64,000 nt of DNA from Amblyornis subalaris. Lineage: Eukaryota; Chordata; Aves; Passeriformes; Ptilonorhynchidae. The stretch covers positions 7,664,191 through 7,728,190 of the forward strand of contig JACAXG010000013.1 in the NCBI GenBank assembly GCA_018881555.1, given 5' to 3'. Positions 57,451 to 64,000 of the stretch are shown piece by piece (positions within the stretch are counted from its first letter, which is position 1; each line of letters opens with the position of its first letter). Below the pieces are notes generated by a model. The model was not told the DNA's origin. It saw only the letters and a program-made list of their open reading frames with translations, and did not search any database. The translations under genes and the position numbers were made by a program.

Positions 57451-60400
57451 TCACTAAGTCAATACACATAAAAAGAAGTACAACTGGGGTTCCTACATGG
57501 ATATACAGCCCAGAAGTGCTAAGCTGGTAAAGAGATACAGCTACTAGCTAGGCAAGAGATTAACTTTATTTATTTCCCTTTCTTCACTTTGCTAGCTTCT
57601 TACTAGAGATGCAAGGGACATCCAGGAATGTGACAGGAGGATGAGTCAGATCCCAGACTCTCCAGACAGATGTTTTACCCAGTAAATCCATATGAGATAT
57701 TTTTTCCCCTAAATTATTCTCTTGGAATAGTCTGTGTTGCTCTGTGGGTTGTTTTGCTGTTGCTTTTCTGTCTTTTGAAAGCCAAATCCAACAGCAGAGC
57801 AGGATTCCCAGAGCACTGTCATTACTGCCTCTGTAGCACCCCACATGCAACTTGAAACAAGGAGCCTCTGGACCAGAAATTTATACTGGGAACTCTTTGC
57901 CCAGTTAACTGGTAGATGGGTCACAGAACAGGGGTGAGGATTAAGGGTCTGTTTCTCCTACCTGAAGGTCTGGTGCCCTTGTCTATCCTGCTGCCTAAAT
58001 ATCTAATGATAGTTTATAAAGCATGGTGGGGTGTTTGACCAGCCCAGTTTACTGAGAGCATCTTCTCCCCGGCATCCNTGGTTGTTGTCCAGGTCATTCC
58101 CACACCAATACAAAGATCTGAGTCATGTGAGAGAGAAGAAAATCAAGTTTCCTGCCATGGTGGTGTTGAAGGCACTTGTCCCCCCTCTCTGGTGCCTGTG
58201 AGATGGCAAGAGAAACTTAGAGGAAGCAAGACAAAGAATCTCAGCAGCTGCAAGATGCAGCAAACGAAAGGGACATGTTTTTTAAATAGAAACCATCAGT
58301 ACCAATACAGTTGTCTACTGCATTTTGCCCAAGTGAATTTTTATTAAGTTCTGTAGAAGCTTCTAAATCTGAAGTTTTAAAGACTTTTTTTTCTGCTTAA
58401 AATGAAATTTAAAGTGGCAAGTTTTATTGAAAACTAATGTTAAAGCAAGAGTATTGCCAAGAGAATCATTGTGATGTATATGTTTAAATGATAATTGATA
58501 ACATTATTCGTCTTCAACAGTTATCCAAAACCTTTCAGAAGGAGGACAATCAGGATCTCCCAGCCAGATGGCTGAGGAAATAGCAGGAGCCAGCCTTTCC
58601 CATGAACAACTACCTCCTACATAGTCTAACTTCCGAGATGTTCACATTACTGAAAAAGTTTAAGCAAAAAAAGGTTTAATCCAAAGCTAATGACATTGGT
58701 TTAGTACCATTGGTTGCTCCGTTTGAAGAACCTGAGTGGCACTTGAGAAAGCACCAGGGGAAAGTATGAAAAAAGAAGAAAGGAAACTAAGCATACAGAG
58801 ATCCCGGAAGTCCAGTTATACTCAGAAAAAAAATAACCCTCACATCAGCAACACAATCAAAGAAAAGCTGGAAGTTGTCTTGGATGGTGTTTCACCTAAA
58901 GCCTTGTCAGGTTGGGTTGGTTTTTTTTGTGTTCTTGAAAAGTACACGCATTACCCCAGACCCTCTGAAGGGTGGTGAAAGCCACAGAATTCCCAGCCAT
59001 TGCCAAGCATCATCTTTTCCTGAAAATACTGTTCTAGGCTGTTATTTATTTGGCCAAAAAGTTGAGAACATTTAAACCAGAGCAAGCCACAGGCTAGAGA
59101 CAATGTTTATTAGAAACAGCCTCAAATTATATGTATAGTTTGATACTGTGTTCTTAAAGTTATATAACAATAATTATTCTTGGAAGATAATCTTCCTGGA
59201 AATGAGGGCAGAAATTTATGCTGTCCTCTCCTTTCTGACACTGCAATGAGAAATACTCTGGAAATTCACGGTTTATTACCATGAAATGGAAGTTTAAGGG
59301 AGGAGAACTGTCAGGGCAAGCAGACCTCTAGCTGCTGGATCAAGATAAACATGAACACAGAGAAAAACATTCACTGGTCAGTCTAAAATCTGAGGGAACC
59401 CAACTGCATTCCCCTGATCCACAGGTTTAATGGAAGTAACTTATTGTAATAGCCATAACTGCNTCAAGAGCATAACTGCTGCTTAAAATAACCCAGAGAA
59501 TTAGACAGTCATGCTTTGATAAATCTGGAGCTTCATGATGGCAACATTTCCATTTATAAAGTAGGGACGTAAACCAACTGGGACCCACCACAGGCACTGC
59601 TGTGCTCTGCCAACCAATGGACAAGATTTCCGGTCCCAGGCCAGCTCGCTGTGCAGGATTAGGGACGAGCAGGGCTGGGCCCCAGGAGCCAGATGACAGA
59701 AATAGTGAGAGCAACCCTAACACAGCCCCCAGTGCCCCCTGAACGTGCTCAAACACACCAACATCAGCTGTCACATAGAAAAGGGGGTTGAGAGCACTGG
59801 CATGCAGAGCATTTTCTCCAAGTCTACACCAAGCCAAAGTCTTGCAGGGAAATCTTGATTTATGTTTCTATATAGCCCATAATCAACCTTATGACCCAGA
59901 AATTACAAGGAATCTTGAAATAATTGCAAGCTTTTTATTAAACTAGGGGATTTGTTTTTCATTCCCCCCCTCCAACAAAAAAGGTTTTGAATCTTCTGCT
60001 TCTACACAATCCACAGGCCCTTCCCTACAACAGGCTAATCATCTTTTGATCCCAAAAGGATGTGAAGAACAAAAGGACATCAAGGTCTTTTGGTGCACGA
60101 ATGCAGGGCAGCAAGCCATATGCAAGCAGTGTTTCAGTGTTTCTACTGTTCCCCTGACTCCCAAAATGCTCTGGAAGACCTGGTGGAGCTCATGTTATGA
60201 TGGGCAATTTGACAATAATCTGAAATATGTCCTATTCAAGATACGGTCTGTGACACAAGAGGTCTAGGCAGTAAATACAGTGTTTGCCCATATGTTATGA
60301 TTCTTTGAACATGTGGAGTAGCATAAAATGAGATTTTGAAATGCTTTAGAGTTTAACTTCATTACCTCACTCAGTGCTTTGTTAACCAGGTCTAATTTTA

Positions 60401-63400
60401 ATCAGCCAACTGTCCTAATTGAGCAGAGTTATCTTCCAGGGGATGGTGGGAACAACATCACTGCCACCTTACATTTATTCAAGGAGCAGCATTCCTGGAG
60501 TGCCTGTCATTCTAAAAGGCTTTGTTTCAGAAACTACAGGCAGTATAAATTTATCCAGCCCTGGTGAGTCTTGAGAGCCACTCCACCTTCACAACAGGCC
60601 TGTCGGAGATCCAAGTTTCTAAGCAAGATCCCCATGACTGTTCTCCCATCTCACAAAAAGGTGGGAAGAGAAAGCCATCCCAAAGACAGCTTTTGGGGCA
60701 AAATACTCAGACCTTTCAGTATTGGGACAGCTGATCAAAAGATCTCTAAATTCCATTAGCTCTAAGTGGCAAATTTTTCAAGCAATTCCTTTTTTTTTTN
60801 CACCCCTTTATTAATGCAACCTGTTTCTTTTTAATTAAGAAGCCAGTGCCCTCCTGAGAGATAAACAAAAGAGAGGGAGACCCACAGCCAAGTGAACAGG
60901 ATCCACTCCCTGATATGCAGTTTGTGCATGGTTAATGGATGTTGGGCATTAATATTTCTTACCCTTTTGTCTGTGTTCACTGTAATAGAAACCCCTGTCT
61001 AGACTGAGTGGCTACTACAAGTAATCCCAGTAATATCCAATAAAATCACTCTGAAATGTGATAGCTATAGTTATCAAGGAGCACCAGGATTAACTTGATT
61101 GATTGAACAATGGACTTCTGGTTTTTAACATGATCTATATATGTCCCAAAAAAAATTCAAAAATATACATAGGGTTGTAAAACCTTCAATGCTGGGCAAC
61201 TTATCATAGTCTGTAAGTGTACTGACACACCCTGAAAGGAGAGAGATTAGTGCTGCTCCAAAATTAAAGGATAAATGGCAATGGCCCTAAAGAAATACTT
61301 TCACTTAACCAACTTCTGCAAGGACAGGACACATCAGCCTCTCACTGAGAGCCAGCAAACAAAAACAGACTCGGATCAATCTTTCCTTAAAAGTTCTCTG
61401 CTGAAAATACTGCAAAATTCTTCATTTGTTACAAGTCCAACCCTGAGCACCTAAAGTGGCTTCTGAAGTGTCCCAGTAAATACATATTTACAAGAATTAC
61501 TTCTTCCATCTTCCATCAGATGGAATGCATTTGCTGGAATTAAATAAGTAGCAAAGTGTCTAGGCCCAGGTGTAGAGCATCTTCCACATTATTATGAGCC
61601 CATGATGGCTTTCCTGCTGACCTAGGTCTGCAAGTGTGCTTCCAAAATCTTTGCTTTGAGTTTAGATAATCTATGGTGGGTATGTCTCATCTTTCTGAAG
61701 ACTGAATCACATCAGTGGACAATTAATTAGACAGATTGGAAACAAAACTCTTGCACTAATTTCCAGCTCTGCGCATTGTCCTCTTTCTGAATTTGTTCAA
61801 ACCTCTGAGTTCTTTGTATAGGCTGGTAGGAGTCTGGAAACAAGAAAAATTCTTCTGTCCAGTACAAAAGAGAGAGAACATTCAATAGCTAAATGCATGC
61901 TTAGGTTGAAAATTAATTACCTATCGAACTAGAAAAGTATCAACCTGTAAGAAAATTACTCAATAAATCAGTTTAATCCAAGGAATCCCTACCTAAAGAA
62001 CTGAATTTTATTTCCAGAGTTCATAATCAATCCCCAGGAAATCGAAAGGGAACTCTCTTGCCTTTACAGTAGTACCCAGCTACAGAAAGGCAGCAATGTG
62101 GATACCAAGAGCTTTAGAAGAGGCACAGTCTCTTTAGGAATAGATTTTGAACGACCTGGCAGTAAAACAGAATTTTTTGCTCCTCTGTGGTGTACCAATT
62201 AACAACATGACTGCAAAGGAACAGAAAGCTACTAACCTTAACAAATTCTTCTGATGTTCAGGTTATTTCTGCCCCAGTTGTGCAATGGCACAAAGCATTC
62301 AGGCACTGCCTCACACCACAGCAAAAAGGCAAGTTTCCTTCCCAAGCACCTCTGCCTTCCCTTTCATAATGCACCTGTGGATCACATTTCCTTTGGTTCC
62401 TGCATTAAAATGGCAGAACAGGTGGTTCAGGTTTGTTTGAGAAAACAATCCAAAGAGTTCTCCTTCCACTGCCAATTGTTAAGTAGCTCAGCCTTACTCA
62501 CCTGGGACTGGTCTGCTGCAACAGGGTTGCTTGTTCCCTTTGTTCCTGCAAGTAATCCAATTTCAGCAGGGCAGGGAAGGAAAGGCAATTCCAACCAAAA
62601 GTCCTTCATTCACTATTTTTATTTGTCTGGTGGAACCATTCTTGTTGCTGGAATCTGGGGCTGTACCCACTGCCCAACTTTGCTCAAATGCTGACCAAAT
62701 CCAACATTTAAAATGAGCAAGAGGTGAATACTTTCAATCACTTCCACTCCACCAGCCACTGTGGAGCTCTGACAGTTTCTTAGTTGAGGATATGGTCCAT
62801 GTCTAGCAAAACGTGGTTAAAGAGCTCCCTTTGCTGACCTGACACTGAACCTTTCACTGAGCTGTTCTTAGTGCAGGAAAATATTTATTTTATTACAGCC
62901 CTGCAGAACTCATCCCAGTCCAGGCACTCAGATTAAGACCAAATGTGTTGAGCTTGCATTAGGTGAAGTTATGAGATCTGTATTTGGGAATTTTTCTGAC
63001 TTGTTTGTAGATGCTGGTGGTGCTGAGAGGGCACAAAATAAAAGAGCTGCAATAATAACAGCGCTCAGCCTGCGGGTTCTGTTGGGGACTTCATAAAGGG
63101 GATAGCCCTATCCTGTGTCAAATGTTGTTTGCAAAGGATTATGTAACACAAGTCTCCCTGAATCCTAAGAAATTCCTTTTACAAGGAAATTCATGAGGCT
63201 CTCCTGGCTGGCTGAGCAACGTCAACCCTTCGCTTGTCGGCTTGTGTCAGTTCCCTGCACATCATGGACGTCCCCAGACCCGGCTTAGCAACACCACCAA
63301 CCACCCCAACACCAGCAGGGAGATGGAGGAGGGAACCTCTCCCCAGCCAAAATGGAAAGGTGTTGAGCTGGGGAGAGTTCATAGTGCACATGTGGCTCTA

Positions 63401-64000
63401 GGCATAACCCAGATCTGATCCTGGGGATCCTGCAATATGAGAGAAGGGACCATCTGACCTGCACTGAGACCTAACTCTGAGGTGCACATGCGGACACCAA
63501 TGAACCACACTCATCTATTTCTGATTTTCACTGCACTAGTAGCTATTTCGATAGCAGTGAGAGAACTGAGGTCTCCTGGGGTTAGACATTGATGAAACCA
63601 TTAAGGAGTTTTCTCACCAAAATTTCTAAGTAATCCATGTTCTCATAGTAACAGCAAAATCCCTGTTTAAAATATAGTTGCAAATATCCTGTTTCTTTTT
63701 ATTGCTGAGTTGATATATCAGACCTGGGATATGAGATATGTGATATTTCCATTACAACCATAATGTCTCCTTGGGAGCTATACAGTGTCACTGTGTATTA
63801 CCAGACTTCAAGAGTGATCCTGAATACAAGGATTTTATTTACTAAAATATCACGTATACCAGTTCCTGATCCACCTATTGTAATACACAGAAAATGAAAA
63901 CTAATGAGAAATAAATGCTAATTCCAATATTTTAAAGCCCAAATGTAAATTTCCAACTTAGAAAACACGGTAGGGAAAAAAAGGGGCGGGAAAAAGTGTG
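57451..64000. other. Distal downstream flank, no gene seen
   Basis: 6.5 kb of non-coding DNA with scattered N bases. No CR1 copy, RNA gene or conserved exon was recognised, and open frames stay under 150 codons without family resemblance. In mammals this side leads to PITX1, but no neighbouring exon is reached. Confidence 0.5.

Noticed and set aside
59427..59837. 136-codon minus-strand open frame in the downstream flank
   Set aside because: It contains an N, shows no recognisable domain and has no promoter or splice context.

Overview
This window is vertebrate nuclear DNA, almost certainly from a bird. It holds one complete protein-coding gene with large introns, a CpG-island promoter, and eight recognisable CR1 LINE fragments, the dominant retroposon of bird genomes. 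No bacterial, viral or organellar genes and no CRISPR were seen. Isolated single N bases from about 9.3 kb onward point to a draft assembly.

The gene is MACROH2A1 (H2AFY), on the plus strand, coding for the histone variant macroH2A1. I rebuilt it exon by exon. Untranslated exon 1 ends at 4293 inside the CpG island. Coding exons are 11988-12159, 24974-25080, 26551-26748 and 28579-28689, then two mutually exclusive exons (33755-33854 for macroH2A1.2, 35344-35434 for macroH2A1.1), then 39233-39322, 42383-42557 and 46557-46722. All junctions are GT-AG and all phases agree. The two forms come out at 372 and 369 residues, matching the known vertebrate isoforms. The protein has an H2A-type histone fold, a lysine-rich linker and a C-terminal macro domain. 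Only the 1.1 exon carries the ADP-ribose pocket residues Asp203 and Gly224, so the choice between exons 6A and 6B decides whether this chromatin protein can bind ADP-ribose.

Layout: 1-3.8 kb is non-coding upstream DNA; 3.8-4.7 kb is the CpG island and promoter; 4.3-46.7 kb is the gene body; 46.7-47.3 kb is the 3' UTR; 47.3-64 kb is a gene-free flank. In mammals the 3' side of this gene faces PITX1 across a regulatory desert. Several compact blocks in this flank (50.3-50.7, 51.8-52.1, 52.87-53.25 and 57.2-57.45 kb) carry clustered homeodomain motifs or unexpected CpGs and look like candidate distal enhancers.

The window does not show a new multi-gene system. The points most worth checking are: the splice-control architecture around the mutually exclusive exons (GCATG and ACTAAC motifs, a CpG-retaining intronic flank); a possible 15-nt in-frame microexon at 39466-39480; a triple AAG acceptor at exon 5; a full-length match to the ZNF143/Staf consensus in the promoter; two perfect inverted repeats in intron 2; and the enhancer-like blocks downstream.
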